Under the pieces are notes generated by a model, which saw nothing but the letters and a program-made list of their open reading frames with translations, had not been told where the DNA came from and made no database searches. A stretch of 64,000 nt of DNA from Acinetobacter sp. XS-4 (GTDB taxonomy: Bacteria > Pseudomonadota > Gammaproteobacteria > Pseudomonadales > Moraxellaceae). The stretch is from the NCBI RefSeq assembly GCF_023920705.1, contig NZ_CP094657.1, forward strand, positions 2,294,001-2,358,000, written 5' to 3'. Positions 37,239 to 46,876 of the stretch are shown here, in pieces; within the stretch, counting starts at the first letter, position 1, and every line of letters begins with the position of its first letter. The position numbers and the translations under genes are program-made.

Positions 37239-37325
37239 AAACAGATAACATCTAAGTAAAATTTAAAACAAAGTATACCCATTTATGCATCGTGGAACAC
37301 TAGTTAACGATTAGGGATTACACAC

Positions 37326-38015
37326 TTAATCGTAGAAGCCTTCACGAATTTGCAAATCTAGCTCCATTAAGCGCCCAGGTGTTCCCACATCTACCCATGC
37401 ACCTTTAAGTTTTTCACCAGATATTTTTTGATTATGCATCGCTTGCTTCAATAGTGGGGCTAAAGGACGTTTGCCAGATTCCAATCCATCAAAAAGCTTA
37501 GGATGGATAACAGATACCCCACTAAAAGTGAGGTTCTCACCCGTTACATCTTGATCAAATGTAAAAGCGCGCCCATCGAATAATGTAAAGTCACCTTCAG
37601 GATGCTGTTTAGGGTTATCAACCAACACAAGATGTGCTAAATCGTCATTTAACTTAATATGGCGTAGACCTTCAAAATCCATTGTGGTCCACACATCCCC
37701 ATTCACCAGAATAAACGGATCTGTTCCAAGCAGTGGTAAAGCATTAATAATTCCACCCGCTGTTTCTAAACCTTCATCTTCTCGTGTCCAACGGATATCC
37801 ACACCAAATTGAGAACCATCGCCTAAGCTACTGATGAGTTTATCGGCCAACCATGCAGAATTGATGACGATTTCGGTCACACCAATTTTCTTAAGTTTTT
37901 CAATATGCCACACAATAAGCGGCTTACCACCTACTTCAAGCAGAGGCTTTGGTGTATATAGCGTAAGTGGACGCATACGATTGCCCAAACCAGCAGCAAG
38001 AATCATTGCCTTCAT
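37326..38015 (-). CDS. murU: N-acetylmuramate alpha-1-phosphate uridylyltransferase
   Basis: A 229-residue nucleotidyltransferase. The signature GLGNRMRPLTLYTPKPLLEVGG is at the N-terminus (residues 9-30), and FILVNGDVWTTMDF contains the metal-binding Asp. The pairing with amgK, whose stop codon overlaps its start (TAATG), identifies it as MurU of the muropeptide-recycling route described in Pseudomonas: AmgK makes MurNAc-1-phosphate, MurU makes UDP-MurNAc, bypassing de novo synthesis and giving fosfomycin tolerance. The assignment rests on both motif and pairing. Confidence 0.9.
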   Translation of the reverse strand: MKAMILAAGLGNRMRPLTLYTPKPLLEVGGKPLIVWHIEKLKKIGVTEIVINSAWLADKLISSLGDGSQFGVDIRWTREDEGLETAGGIINALPLLGTDPFILVNGDVWTTMDFEGLRHIKLNDDLAHLVLVDNPKQHPEGDFTLFDGRAFTFDQDVTGENLTFSGVSVIHPKLFDGLESGKRPLAPLLKQAMHNQKISGEKLKGAWVDVGTPGRLMELDLQIREGFYD

Positions 38016-39028
38016 TATGCTACTACCTCGTAGTTACCATATTTCTCGATAAATTTAGGCATCACTATGTCATTTATAAATACCATAAACTCATCAAGTT
38101 CAGCATAACCACGACTTTCTTCGAGTAAATACCACATGACACGTGGTAAATCTTTTAAATAACCTGATTTACCATCGCGCTCAAACAGACGCACAAAAAT
38201 GCCAAGAATTTTAATATGGCGTTGAATAGCCATTAAATCTGCATCACGCTTGAACTGTTCAAAACTACGGTTTTGTTTGGCAGACTCAGGCAATAAGTCA
38301 TAAAAGACTCTAAACCATTGGTAAACATGCTCTGCATTCCATTGAACATATGCATCACGAGTAATCGAAATTAAGTCATATGTATCAGCACCAATAACAG
38401 CATCTTGGAAGTCGATTACTCCAAGCTCTAGTTCATTTTCAATTTTCATCAGATTACGACTGTGAAAATCTCGATGTACAATCACTTGTGGTTGGGCTAC
38501 TGCGGTACGAGCCAAGAAATCAAATGCATCATCAATCGTTTTTTTCTGCTCAGCAGTCGGCTGAATAGCAAGTGATGGCAACATCCAGTCTGTAAGCAAC
38601 TGCATTTCCGACATTAATTTTTCGTAAGAATAAGCTGGAAACTGATTAGTGCCATCAATAGATTGCAATTGAATAAGTTGTTTAAAACTTTGTTCATAGT
38701 ATTTATCAACTGTTTCATCATTTAATAATGTAGACAACAGCACATCACCAAAATCTTCCAATAACAGAAAACCTTGAGCCAAATCTTTCGCGACGATCTG
38801 CGGTACGCGTACGCCATGGCCTGCAAAAAATTCGTCAATGGTCACAAACGGAACACAGTCTTCTTTTTCTGGAGGGGCATCCATGAGCATATACGTTTTA
38901 TTTTGTAACTGGATACGCGCATAACGGCGGAAGCTTGCATCACCTGCTAAAAAAGCGATCTTAAATTGATCACTTTCAAGAACAGATGTAAGCCATGTAT
39001 ATATCAATTGTTCACGTTGTGTATTCAT
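38015..39028 (-). CDS. amgK: N-acetylmuramate/N-acetylglucosamine anomeric kinase
   Basis: A 337-residue aminoglycoside-phosphotransferase-fold kinase. The catalytic loop is VIVHRDFHSRNLM (H-x-D-x4-N type) and LGVIDFQDAVIG holds the metal-binding Asp. AmgK phosphorylates the anomeric position of MurNAc and GlcNAc in cell-wall recycling. I use the ATG at 39028; a TTG at 39034 extends it by two residues and neither has a clear ribosome site. It is divergent from lptD and coupled to murU, the same arrangement as in Pseudomonas. Confidence 0.9.
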   Translation of the reverse strand: MNTQREQLIYTWLTSVLESDQFKIAFLAGDASFRRYARIQLQNKTYMLMDAPPEKEDCVPFVTIDEFFAGHGVRVPQIVAKDLAQGFLLLEDFGDVLLSTLLNDETVDKYYEQSFKQLIQLQSIDGTNQFPAYSYEKLMSEMQLLTDWMLPSLAIQPTAEQKKTIDDAFDFLARTAVAQPQVIVHRDFHSRNLMKIENELELGVIDFQDAVIGADTYDLISITRDAYVQWNAEHVYQWFRVFYDLLPESAKQNRSFEQFKRDADLMAIQRHIKILGIFVRLFERDGKSGYLKDLPRVMWYLLEESRGYAELDEFMVFINDIVMPKFIEKYGNYEVVA

Positions 39029-39148
39029 TTGCAATAAAATCTAAAACAAGCTGAGATTTTTGAAGGGTTAAGTGTAGCCACTTATAAACTTTTTCTCTAT
39101 CATGCGACAATAATTAATTGTGAATTAGCATACTTGGTTAATGAGACA

Positions 39149-41587
39149 ATGAAGCATCAGTTTAAATTTAATCCTTTAGCGACAGCTATTTTTACGCTCT
39201 TATGTGGCTCCATACAATCAAGTTATGCTGAGTCAGCTGATGTTGTCTCCAATATAGACAATAATCAACTTAAAGCGAGCATCAAAGAAGCCTACCCAGG
39301 TCAAGAATTCTTTCAACAGTATTATGTTGATAAATCTGCACCTGAGGCACAGCTTCGTGACAATAAATATTTAAGCTCGGCATTTTGCCAAGGTACTTGG
39401 GTTACACCGATTAACCCAGAGACCAAAGCCTTAGATGCCGATAAGACGACTTCTGTCGTTACGGCTAATTACGGACATTATAATCCTGCTGGTGACTCTG
39501 TTTTAGAAGGCGACGTCGTTATTGATCAGGAAGGACGTACAGTTCGTGCTGACAAGGTTACGATTGATAAGACCCAAACCTTCGCACACGCACAAGGCCG
39601 AGTACAACTCGCTCAAGGCGGGTTACTTTCACAGAGTGACGAAATTAATTACAACCTAAAAAACCAGACTGGTCATTTAGAAAATAGTTTTTATATTTCT
39701 GAACAACAACATGCTCATGGTCACGCAGGGAAAATCGAAAGGACATCACCAAATGTCATGGTTCTTAACGATGCTACCTACTCGACTTGTCCACCGGGTC
39801 AAAAACCAGGTTGGAAAATTCAGGCAAATAAAATCGAGTTAAATCAGGAAACTGGACGTGGTACAACCCACGGAACAAAACTATATGTTAAAGATGTTCC
39901 AGTTCTAGCAATTCCCTACTTTAACTTCCCAATTGATGATCGCCGAACTACAGGTATTCTCAATCCTCAGTTTGGTTTCTCAAACGATGGTGGTGTTGAG
40001 CTTTCTGTTCCGGTTTATTTAAACCTTGCACCTAACTATGATCTGACACTTACTCCGCGCTATTTAGCAGACCGCGGTGCAATGTTAAAAGGTGACTTTA
40101 GATATTTAACCGATGGTTTTGGTGCGGGTGAAATGTGGGGTGGCATGTTGCCATCTGACAAAGAATATGATGATAAAGATCGTAAAGATTTCCATTTCTT
40201 ACATAACTGGAATATCAACGATCAATGGTCGACTAATCTAGAATATAACTATGCTTCAGATAAAGACTATTTCTCAGACTTAGATAGCAGTCCTAACTCT
40301 AAAACAGACTTAAACTTACGTAGAGCATGGGAACTAAACTACCAACATGGTATTCCGGGTTTAAAAGCTCAGCTTAAAGTCGAAGATTTCCAGACACTTG
40401 ACCCTGATATTGCCGATGTTGATAAGCCTTATGCACGTTTGCCACAATTCTTATTGAATTATGTGACGGGTAATCCATTAGGCTTACAATACGAATTCAA
40501 TAACGATACCGCATACTTCAAGAAATCAATTAATGATGATTCTGCTCAAGAAAGTAGTGGTACACGTATCTACAACCAGTTTGCAACACGCTACAATTAC
40601 CGCACACCAGCAGCATTTGTAATACCTGAAGTTTCTGTACGCTCTATTCAAACATTCTATGATAAGGACAGTATTGCATCTCAAGGTCTAGATGGTGGTT
40701 CAGAGAATAAATCAGTCGTTGTACCTCAATTTACACTGGACACTGGGCTTAATTTTGAACGTGAAGGCAAGTATTTACAAACGCTTACCCCTCGCGCATT
40801 TTATGCCTATGCTCCATACAAAGACCAAAGCAGCTATCCAAACTTTGACTCAACTTCAGCATCAGTAAGTTACGATCAATTATTTAACCCTTACCGTTTC
40901 TATGGACATGACCGTCTGGAAGACAACAACTTTCTATCACTTGGCGTAAGTTATAGCCTTTTTGACACAGTAGGCTTAGAACGTTTACGTGCGAGTGTTG
41001 GTCAAAGTTATTATTTTGAAGATCGCCGTGTGACATTAAAACAACAAGACGAGATTGATACCGAAAGCAATACTGGTCCAGTTGTAAGTTTAACAAGCCA
41101 ATTAAACCAAAATTTCACAATCGCAGCCAACTCAGCATGGATGTCTAATGGTGATAACGCTCAGCGTGATTTCCAAGTTTATTATACTGGAGATAAAGGA
41201 AATCTTTATAACTTAGGCTATTTCTATCGTAAAGATATTGCAGGACGTCAAGACACCTACGATCAGGTTGTTGCATCGTTTATACAACCAGTTAAAGACA
41301 ATTGGCGTATTATGGGCCACGTACAATATGACATGGACAATGATGTTGCCCGCGAAATCTTATTAGGGGTTAACTATGAGTCATGTTGCTGGGGCATTTC
41401 TGTCTATGGTCGCTCATACTATAACGATCTAGATGATCCAAAATCTCCAGATGTTAGTGAAAAACGTGCCATTATGGCCGAAATTACACTAAAAGGTTTA
41501 GGTGGTTTAAACAATAAACTCGCGTCTTTACTTGAAAATCGCGTTTTAGGTTTTAACAAAATTAATCAATCTTGGACACAACGTTAA
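39149..41587 (+). CDS. lptD: LPS-assembly outer-membrane protein LptD
   Basis: An 812-residue outer-membrane protein that inserts lipo-oligosaccharide into the outer leaflet with LptE. A signal peptide (MKHQFKFNPLATAIFTLLCG..., ending YA) is followed by the N-terminal LptA-like jellyroll (about residues 100-230, LEGDVVIDQEG) and the C-terminal barrel. The cysteines needed for the conserved disulfides are visible: FCQGTW, STCPPG and the adjacent pair SCCWG. I chose the ATG at 39149; a TTG at 39134 extends the frame without support. The stop overlaps the surA ATG (TAATG), tying synthesis to its own folding chaperone. Confidence 0.96.
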   Translation: MKHQFKFNPLATAIFTLLCGSIQSSYAESADVVSNIDNNQLKASIKEAYPGQEFFQQYYVDKSAPEAQLRDNKYLSSAFCQGTWVTPINPETKALDADKTTSVVTANYGHYNPAGDSVLEGDVVIDQEGRTVRADKVTIDKTQTFAHAQGRVQLAQGGLLSQSDEINYNLKNQTGHLENSFYISEQQHAHGHAGKIERTSPNVMVLNDATYSTCPPGQKPGWKIQANKIELNQETGRGTTHGTKLYVKDVPVLAIPYFNFPIDDRRTTGILNPQFGFSNDGGVELSVPVYLNLAPNYDLTLTPRYLADRGAMLKGDFRYLTDGFGAGEMWGGMLPSDKEYDDKDRKDFHFLHNWNINDQWSTNLEYNYASDKDYFSDLDSSPNSKTDLNLRRAWELNYQHGIPGLKAQLKVEDFQTLDPDIADVDKPYARLPQFLLNYVTGNPLGLQYEFNNDTAYFKKSINDDSAQESSGTRIYNQFATRYNYRTPAAFVIPEVSVRSIQTFYDKDSIASQGLDGGSENKSVVVPQFTLDTGLNFEREGKYLQTLTPRAFYAYAPYKDQSSYPNFDSTSASVSYDQLFNPYRFYGHDRLEDNNFLSLGVSYSLFDTVGLERLRASVGQSYYFEDRRVTLKQQDEIDTESNTGPVVSLTSQLNQNFTIAANSAWMSNGDNAQRDFQVYYTGDKGNLYNLGYFYRKDIAGRQDTYDQVVASFIQPVKDNWRIMGHVQYDMDNDVAREILLGVNYESCCWGISVYGRSYYNDLDDPKSPDVSEKRAIMAEITLKGLGGLNNKLASLLENRVLGFNKINQSWTQR

Positions 41588-42897
41588 TGAAGACAAAGCA
41601 TCTTAAACAGTTTTTTAAAGCAACTACCCTTGCTGCCCTAATCTCTTCATCAATGCATAGTTTTGCCCAACCCGCTGATGAAGTTGTGGCAATTGTGGAC
41701 AATAGCGTAATTTTAAAAAGTGATCTTCAACAAGGGATGGCTGAAGCCGCTCACGAACTACAAGCACAAAAAAAAGAGGTTCCACCTCAGCAATATTTAC
41801 AATTTCAGGTGTTAGATCAACTCATCTTGCGTGAGGCACAACTTGAACAGGTTAAAAAATATGGCATCAAACCTGATGAAAAAAGCTTAAATGAAGCAGT
41901 CTTAAAAGTAGCCAGTCAATCTGGAAGTAAAAGTTTAGAAGCTTTCCAGCAAAAGTTGGATGCTATGGCACCAGGAACTTATGAAAGTTTACGTGGCCGA
42001 ATCGCTGAGGATTTAGCGATTAGCCGTTTGCGCCAACAACAAGTCATGTCCCGTATTAAAATTAGTGACCAAGACGTAGAAAACTTCTTGAAATCACCTC
42101 AGGGACAAGCTGCTTTAGGCAACCAAGCACACGTAATTCATATGCGTATTACTGGTGATAATCCGCAGGAAGTTCAATCTGTAGCTCAAGAAGTACGTTC
42201 GAAGCTTGCACAAAGTAATGATATAAACGCATTGAAAAAGCTTTCAACTGCAAATGCAAAAGTTGATGGGGCTGACATGGGATTCCGCCCACTTTCAGAT
42301 ATTCCTGCCGAACTTGCAGCACGTATTACTCCATTACAAGAAGGTCAAACAACCGACTTAATTTCAGTACGTGATGGTGTGCATGTCTTAAAGCTTATTG
42401 AACGCAAACAAAATGAGCAAAAAGCTTTAGTACCTCAATATCAAACTCGCCACATTCTCATTCAACCATCTGAAGTGGTTAGCCTTGAAAATGCCAAGCA
42501 AATTATTGATAACATCTATAAACGCTTAAAAGCTGGCGATGATTTTGCAACTCTTGCAGCGACCTATTCAAATGATACCGGCTCTGCGCGTGATGGCGGC
42601 AGTTTAGGCTGGGTAACTCCAGGCATGATGGTGCCTGAATTTGACAAAAAAATGCAGGAAATTCCTGTAGGTGAAATCAGCGAACCATTCCAGACTCAAT
42701 TCGGGTGGCATATCTTACAAGTAACTGAAAAACGTGAAAAAGATATGACTCATGAATATCAAGAACGTATGGCACGTCAAATCTTAGGTGAACGTCAATT
42801 TAATACCGAAATCGACAGTTGGCTGCGTGAAGTGCGTGCGAATGCTTATGTAGAAATTAAAGATCCAAGTCTAGACAAAAAGAACTTACAAAAGTAA
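41587..42897 (+). CDS. surA: Periplasmic chaperone and peptidyl-prolyl isomerase SurA
   Basis: A 436-residue SurA. A signal peptide (MKTKHLKQFFKATTLAALIS..., ending SFA) precedes the N-terminal chaperone domain (ADEVVAIVDNSVILKSDL) and two parvulin domains (about residues 175-275 and 285-390, the second with RHILIQPSE, ARDGGSLGWVTPG). It delivers unfolded outer-membrane proteins, LptD above all, to the Bam complex. I start it at the ATG overlapping the lptD stop. A strong terminator follows at 42914-42941. Confidence 0.96.
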   Translation: MKTKHLKQFFKATTLAALISSSMHSFAQPADEVVAIVDNSVILKSDLQQGMAEAAHELQAQKKEVPPQQYLQFQVLDQLILREAQLEQVKKYGIKPDEKSLNEAVLKVASQSGSKSLEAFQQKLDAMAPGTYESLRGRIAEDLAISRLRQQQVMSRIKISDQDVENFLKSPQGQAALGNQAHVIHMRITGDNPQEVQSVAQEVRSKLAQSNDINALKKLSTANAKVDGADMGFRPLSDIPAELAARITPLQEGQTTDLISVRDGVHVLKLIERKQNEQKALVPQYQTRHILIQPSEVVSLENAKQIIDNIYKRLKAGDDFATLAATYSNDTGSARDGGSLGWVTPGMMVPEFDKKMQEIPVGEISEPFQTQFGWHILQVTEKREKDMTHEYQERMARQILGERQFNTEIDSWLREVRANAYVEIKDPSLDKKNLQK

Positions 42898-42913
42898 GTC
42901 TTTTGTCTTCATT

Positions 42914-42941
42914 AAAACCTGCGTTCATCGCAGGTTTTTTT
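42914..42941 (+). terminator. Terminator of lptD-surA
   Basis: AACCTGCG, loop TTCAT, CGCAGGTT, then a run of T. Strong Rho-independent terminator. Confidence 0.92.
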
Positions 42942-42962
42942 ATGAATAAAATTTACTTAATA

Positions 42963-42997
42963 AAAAAACCGGCTATATAAATAACCGGTTTTTTTAA
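42963..42997. terminator. Terminator of fba
   Basis: AAAAACCGG and CCGGTTTTT pair around a loop of about 12 bases, with A-runs and T-runs on both sides. On the minus strand it lies about 20 bases after the fba stop; it could also back up the surA terminator. Confidence 0.8.
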
Positions 42998-43015
42998 ATT
43001 AAACCCTAATGGGAA

Positions 43016-44053
43016 TTATTTATAACGATCAACCATTTTCTCTAAAGAAATTGGACGAATCTTGTCAGCATTTCCAGCTGTACCAAATGCTTCATAACGA
43101 TCGATACAAATTTGCTTCATTGTATCAACTGTTTTAGCAAAGTATTTGCGTGGATCAAACTCAGATGGATTCTCTGCCATAAACTGACGAATTGCACCAG
43201 TTGAAGCTAAACGTAAATCAGTATCAATGTTGATTTTACGTACACCATGTTTAATCGCTTCTACAAGCTGCTCAACAGGTACACCATAAGTTTCGCCGAT
43301 ATTACCGCCGAACTCATTGATTACCTTTAACCATTCTTGTGGAACAGAACTCGAACCATGCATTACAAGGTGAGTATTTGGTAATGCCGCATGAATTTCT
43401 TTAATACGGTCAATTGCCAAGATATCGCCTGTAGGTGGACGCGTAAATTTATACGCACCGTGTGAAGTACCAACTGCAATTGCTAGTGCATCAACATTTG
43501 TATCAGCAACGAACTGAGTCGCTTCTTCAACAGAAGTTAAAAGTTGTGAATGGTCAAGTACACCTTCTGCACCAACACCATCTTCTTCACCAGCCATACC
43601 AGTTTCAAGGCTACCTAAACAGCCAATCTCACCTTCGACAGAAACACCACATGCATGTGCTAAAGCAACTACATTACGAGTTACATCAACGTTGTACTCG
43701 TAAGATGTAGGTGTTTTACCGTCTACACCTAATGAACCGTCCATCATTACTGAGCTAAAACCAAGCTGAATTGAACGCTGACAGATATCAGGGCTTGTAC
43801 CATGGTCTTGGTGCATTACCACTGGAATATGTGGCCATTCTTCAATTGCAGCCAAAATAAGATGGCGTAAGAATGGAGCGCCTGCATATTTGCGAGCTCC
43901 AGCTGATGCTTGAACAATTACAGGTGAATTGGTTGCATCCGCGGCAAGCATGATTGCGCGCATTTGTTCTAAGTTATTTACGTTAAATGCTGGTACGCCG
44001 TAGTTATGTTCAGCAGCGTGATCCAAGAGCTGGCGCATTGAAATGAGTGCCAT
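43016..44053 (-). CDS. fba: Class II fructose-bisphosphate aldolase
   Basis: A 345-residue zinc-dependent aldolase that interconverts fructose-1,6-bisphosphate with glyceraldehyde-3-phosphate and dihydroxyacetone phosphate. The zinc and catalytic motif is [14 protein letters not shown], with [25 protein letters not shown] and VMHGSSSVP further zinc and phosphate sites. The length fits the Calvin-cycle subtype (about 345-355). It follows pgk and a small lipoprotein gene in the same orientation, with terminators between them, so it is likely a separate unit. Acinetobacter use it mainly for gluconeogenesis. Confidence 0.97.
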   Translation of the reverse strand: MALISMRQLLDHAAEHNYGVPAFNVNNLEQMRAIMLAADATNSPVIVQASAGARKYAGAPFLRHLILAAIEEWPHIPVVMHQDHGTSPDICQRSIQLGFSSVMMDGSLGVDGKTPTSYEYNVDVTRNVVALAHACGVSVEGEIGCLGSLETGMAGEEDGVGAEGVLDHSQLLTSVEEATQFVADTNVDALAIAVGTSHGAYKFTRPPTGDILAIDRIKEIHAALPNTHLVMHGSSSVPQEWLKVINEFGGNIGETYGVPVEQLVEAIKHGVRKINIDTDLRLASTGAIRQFMAENPSEFDPRKYFAKTVDTMKQICIDRYEAFGTAGNADKIRPISLEKMVDRYK

Positions 44054-44131
44054 AATATCCTCCCAGGTAGTGCGGGTTATTCTACCCTTTCATTTATTTC
44101 AATTCAGCAACAAATCACAGTATTTCAAAAA

Positions 44132-44157
44132 AAATCCCCGCATATGCAGGGATTTTT
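44132..44157. terminator. Terminator after the lipoprotein gene
   Basis: AAATCCC and GGGATTT pair around a loop that itself contains the palindrome GCATATGC, with A- and T-runs on the two sides. It ends the gene at 44175 on the minus strand. Confidence 0.85.
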
Positions 44158-44174
44158 TAACAAAAAACAACAAA

Positions 44175-44420
44175 TTAATGTGTTTCTGAAGCAGCAGCCT
44201 CACTTGATGCACTACCTTCAACCACATCGGTATTCTTTTCATCTAAAACTGGCTTATCAATCGCATCAATTGCTGCTTGTTGCTCAGGTGTTACTTTTTC
44301 AGAAACAGCGGTAGAAGCTGCCGATTCTTGTCCAGCCTGAGATGCTTCGTCTTTCTTAGCACAAGCAGTTAACATCATCGGTACAATTAACAGAGCAGCA
44401 AATGTAAGCTTTAAATTCAT
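44175..44420 (-). CDS. Small putative lipoprotein
   Basis: An 81-residue secreted protein of unknown function. The signal sequence MNLKLTFAALLIVPMMLTAC ends in a lipobox (LTAC), so the Cys near residue 20 should be lipidated and the rest exported. The mature part is hydrophilic and low in complexity (KKDEASQAGQESAAS, then EQQAAIDAIDKPVLDEK and an Ala/Ser/Glu-rich tail). I use the ATG at 44420 rather than the GTG at 44423. It is flanked by terminators on both sides, so it is probably an independent unit. Nothing indicates its role. Confidence 0.75.
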   Translation of the reverse strand: MNLKLTFAALLIVPMMLTACAKKDEASQAGQESAASTAVSEKVTPEQQAAIDAIDKPVLDEKNTDVVEGSASSEAAASETH

Positions 44421-44495
44421 CACTATTGTCCACAGTTGGTGATTTAATGCTCACTATTTTATTGCAGATATATGACAGTTTAATGACCTATCCAT

Positions 44496-44526
44496 GAAAA
44501 AAGGGACTGGTAACCCAATCCCTTCT
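44496..44526 (-). terminator. Terminator of pgk
   Basis: On the minus strand AAGGGA pairs with TCCCTT across a 12-base loop, followed by a T-run. It lies about 20 bases after the pgk stop. Confidence 0.85.
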
Positions 44527-44544
44527 TGTTTTTAGATAACAGTA

Positions 44545-45732
44545 TTAAGCACGCTCAAGTAAAACTGCAACTGCTGGCAAAGTCTTTCCTTCAACAAACT
44601 CAAGGAAGGCGCCGCCACCTGTAGAAATATAACCAATTTGATCAGCAACGTTATATTTATCAATCGCAGCTAAAGTATCTCCACCACCAGCAATAGAGAA
44701 ACCAGCAGATTCAGCAACAGCAAGCGAAAGCGCTTTCGTACCTTCACCAAACTGATCAACTTCAAATACGCCTACAGGACCATTCCAAAGAATCGTTTTT
44801 GACGTTGTTAAAATATTTGCAAATGCTTTAGCTGTTTCCGGGCCAACATCTAAAATCATGTCATTTGATGTTACATCTTCTACTTTCTTCACAACTGCTT
44901 GCGCTGCTGCTAAAGAACCCAAGAAATCTTCAAAGTTAATTTGCGAAGCATCCGCAACTACCACATCAGTAGGAAGTGGAACACTTACTTTAGCTGCAAT
45001 TTGTTTTGCAGTTTCAACCAAGTCAGCTTCGTATAGTGACTTACCAACATTGAAACCAGCAGCTGCCAAGAATGTATTTGCAATACCACCACCAACGATA
45101 AGTTGATCACAAATACTAGATAGTGAGTTTAGAACATCAAGTTTAGTTGAAACTTTAGAACCTGCAACAATTGCAACCATTGGTTTTTCAGGAGTTTGCA
45201 TTGCACGGCCCAGTGCATCTAACTCAGCTGCCAATAAAGGGCCAGCTGCTGCTACAGGAGCAAAACGAGCTACACCTTCAGTAGACGCTTCTGCACGGTG
45301 AGCGGTACCAAATGCATCCATTACAAATACATCGCATAATGCAGCATATTTTTGAGCAAGCTCTGGATTATTTTTCTTTTCGCCATGGTTAAAGCGTACA
45401 TTCTCAAGCAATACAACTTGACCAGCTTCAACTTCTACGCCATCTAGGTAATCAGTTAACAATTTAACTTCTTGACCCAATACTTCTGTTAAATAAGCAG
45501 CGACTGGTGCAAGTGATTGTTCTGGCTTTGGTTCACCTTCAACAGGACGACCTAAATGTGAAAATACCATCACTGCTGCGCCTTTTTCTAAAGCACCCTT
45601 GATAGTTGGTAATGCTGCACGTAAGCGAGCATCACTAGTAATCACACCATTTTTGACAGGAACGTTTAAATCTTCACGAATAAGGACGCGTTTACCTGTT
45701 AAGTTAAGGTCAGTCATACGCTGAAAATTCAT
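44545..45732 (-). CDS. pgk: Phosphoglycerate kinase
   Basis: A 395-residue glycolytic/gluconeogenic kinase that interconverts 1,3-bisphosphoglycerate and 3-phosphoglycerate with ADP/ATP. The N-domain substrate basic patch is [12 protein letters not shown], followed by [12 protein letters not shown] and ENVRFNHGE; the C-domain nucleotide site includes [22 protein letters not shown] and [12 protein letters not shown]. The length is normal. It has its own terminator, and the divergent gene DUF2237 begins 138 bp away. Confidence 0.98.
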   Translation of the reverse strand: MNFQRMTDLNLTGKRVLIREDLNVPVKNGVITSDARLRAALPTIKGALEKGAAVMVFSHLGRPVEGEPKPEQSLAPVAAYLTEVLGQEVKLLTDYLDGVEVEAGQVVLLENVRFNHGEKKNNPELAQKYAALCDVFVMDAFGTAHRAEASTEGVARFAPVAAAGPLLAAELDALGRAMQTPEKPMVAIVAGSKVSTKLDVLNSLSSICDQLIVGGGIANTFLAAAGFNVGKSLYEADLVETAKQIAAKVSVPLPTDVVVADASQINFEDFLGSLAAAQAVVKKVEDVTSNDMILDVGPETAKAFANILTTSKTILWNGPVGVFEVDQFGEGTKALSLAVAESAGFSIAGGGDTLAAIDKYNVADQIGYISTGGGAFLEFVEGKTLPAVAVLLERA

Positions 45733-45870
45733 GTAAAGCTCTCTTTATGATTTTAAAAACGCGCCAATTTTAAATGATTACATCAAAAAAGGTTAGTTTT
45801 TTTGCATAAAAGCTGTAGAAAGCCTGAGTTTTGATTATGATAGAGATAGTCATTTGATATTTCATCCATT

Positions 45871-46254
45871 ATGTCTATTCATCCAGATCCACAAATCAAT
45901 CGTTTAAATGTTTTAGGGGAACCTTTAGCAAGCTGTTGTTTCGACCCTATTACTGGCTATTTTAGAAATGGCTTCTGCCACACAGCAGTAACAGACCTTG
46001 GTCAGCATACCGTATGTGCGCAAATGACCTCTGATTTCTTAAATTTTTCACAAAAAATAGGTAATGATCTTATTACCCCTTTACCAGAGGTAGATTTCCC
46101 CGGCCTGAAGCCTGGTGATTTCTGGTGTATCTGTGTAACTCGTTGGGTAGAAGCTTATCAAGCGGGTCAAGCCCCTCCCATCAAAATACATGCATGTCAC
46201 CAAGCTGTATTAAGCTATGTGCCTTTAGATGTTTTAATGGAATTTGCAGTGTAA
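45871..46254 (+). CDS. DUF2237-family protein
   Basis: A 127-residue protein of the DUF2237 family. It has conserved stretches NVLGEPLASCCFDPITGYFRNG, HTVCAQMTSDFLNFS and PGLKPGDFWCICVTRW, and a cysteine-rich look (CCFD, GFCH, TVCA, WCIC). The family is found in many bacteria and has no known function; no enzyme motif is visible. Its stop overlaps the maf start (TAATG), so it is translationally coupled to the nucleotide pyrophosphatase gene. The family call is fairly sure, the role unknown. Confidence 0.8.
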   Translation: MSIHPDPQINRLNVLGEPLASCCFDPITGYFRNGFCHTAVTDLGQHTVCAQMTSDFLNFSQKIGNDLITPLPEVDFPGLKPGDFWCICVTRWVEAYQAGQAPPIKIHACHQAVLSYVPLDVLMEFAV

Positions 46255-46847
46255 TGGTTCAGCCACAAATTATTTTGGCATCAAGCAGTCAAACGCGTAA
46301 AGCCTTAATGGATCGCCTAGGGATTAACTATATCTGTGTGAGCCCAGATATTGATGAGAGCCCTCGCAAGGAAACCCATGCTGATGAACTTGCAAAAAGA
46401 TTAGCCTTCACAAAAGCTCAAGTGATTGCTGCACAAAACCCACATGCAATTATTATTGGTTCCGATCAAGTCGCATGGCGAGAGCACGCCCCTAATGACT
46501 TTATTGGTAAACCAATGACCATTGAAAATGCCAAAGTTCAGTTAGCAGAAAACTCAGGGCAAACTGTCTTTTTTAGTACTGCACTCAGTGTTCAATGGGT
46601 TGATGGGAATTTTGAGCAAACGCTTGTTGAACATTATCAAGTTAAATTCCGAACCCTAACTCAAGCTGAAATTGAACGATATATTGCATTAGACCAACCA
46701 CTCCATTGTGCTGGTAGCTTTAAGTGTGAAAGTTTAGGAATTAGTTTGTTCGAAAAAATGACAGGCCAAGATCAGACGACTCTTATGGGTTTACCAATGA
46801 TTCAACTTTGCCATATTTTAAGGCAGCTTGGTCTACAGATTCCTTAA
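46254..46847 (+). CDS. Maf-family nucleotide pyrophosphatase
   Basis: A 197-residue Maf protein that hydrolyses non-canonical or modified nucleoside triphosphates. The N-terminal signature IILASSSQTRKALMDRLG contains the phosphate-binding SSSxxR; IIIGSDQVAW holds the catalytic Asp and GKPM a conserved loop. The Asp-Gln-Val-Ala pattern suggests the YceF branch (m7GTP pyrophosphatase) rather than the YhdE branch. I use the ATG at 46254 overlapping the previous stop codon; a longer frame from 46125 is read within the upstream gene and is not credible. Confidence 0.9.
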   Translation: MVQPQIILASSSQTRKALMDRLGINYICVSPDIDESPRKETHADELAKRLAFTKAQVIAAQNPHAIIIGSDQVAWREHAPNDFIGKPMTIENAKVQLAENSGQTVFFSTALSVQWVDGNFEQTLVEHYQVKFRTLTQAEIERYIALDQPLHCAGSFKCESLGISLFEKMTGQDQTTLMGLPMIQLCHILRQLGLQIP

Positions 46848-46876
46848 TTTTAGATATTATTAAATAGGTTATTTCC

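Noticed and set aside
46125..46253. Upstream extension of the Maf protein inside the DUF2237 gene
   Set aside because: The 43 added residues are out-of-frame translation of the upstream gene; the Maf signature begins right after the ATG at 46254.
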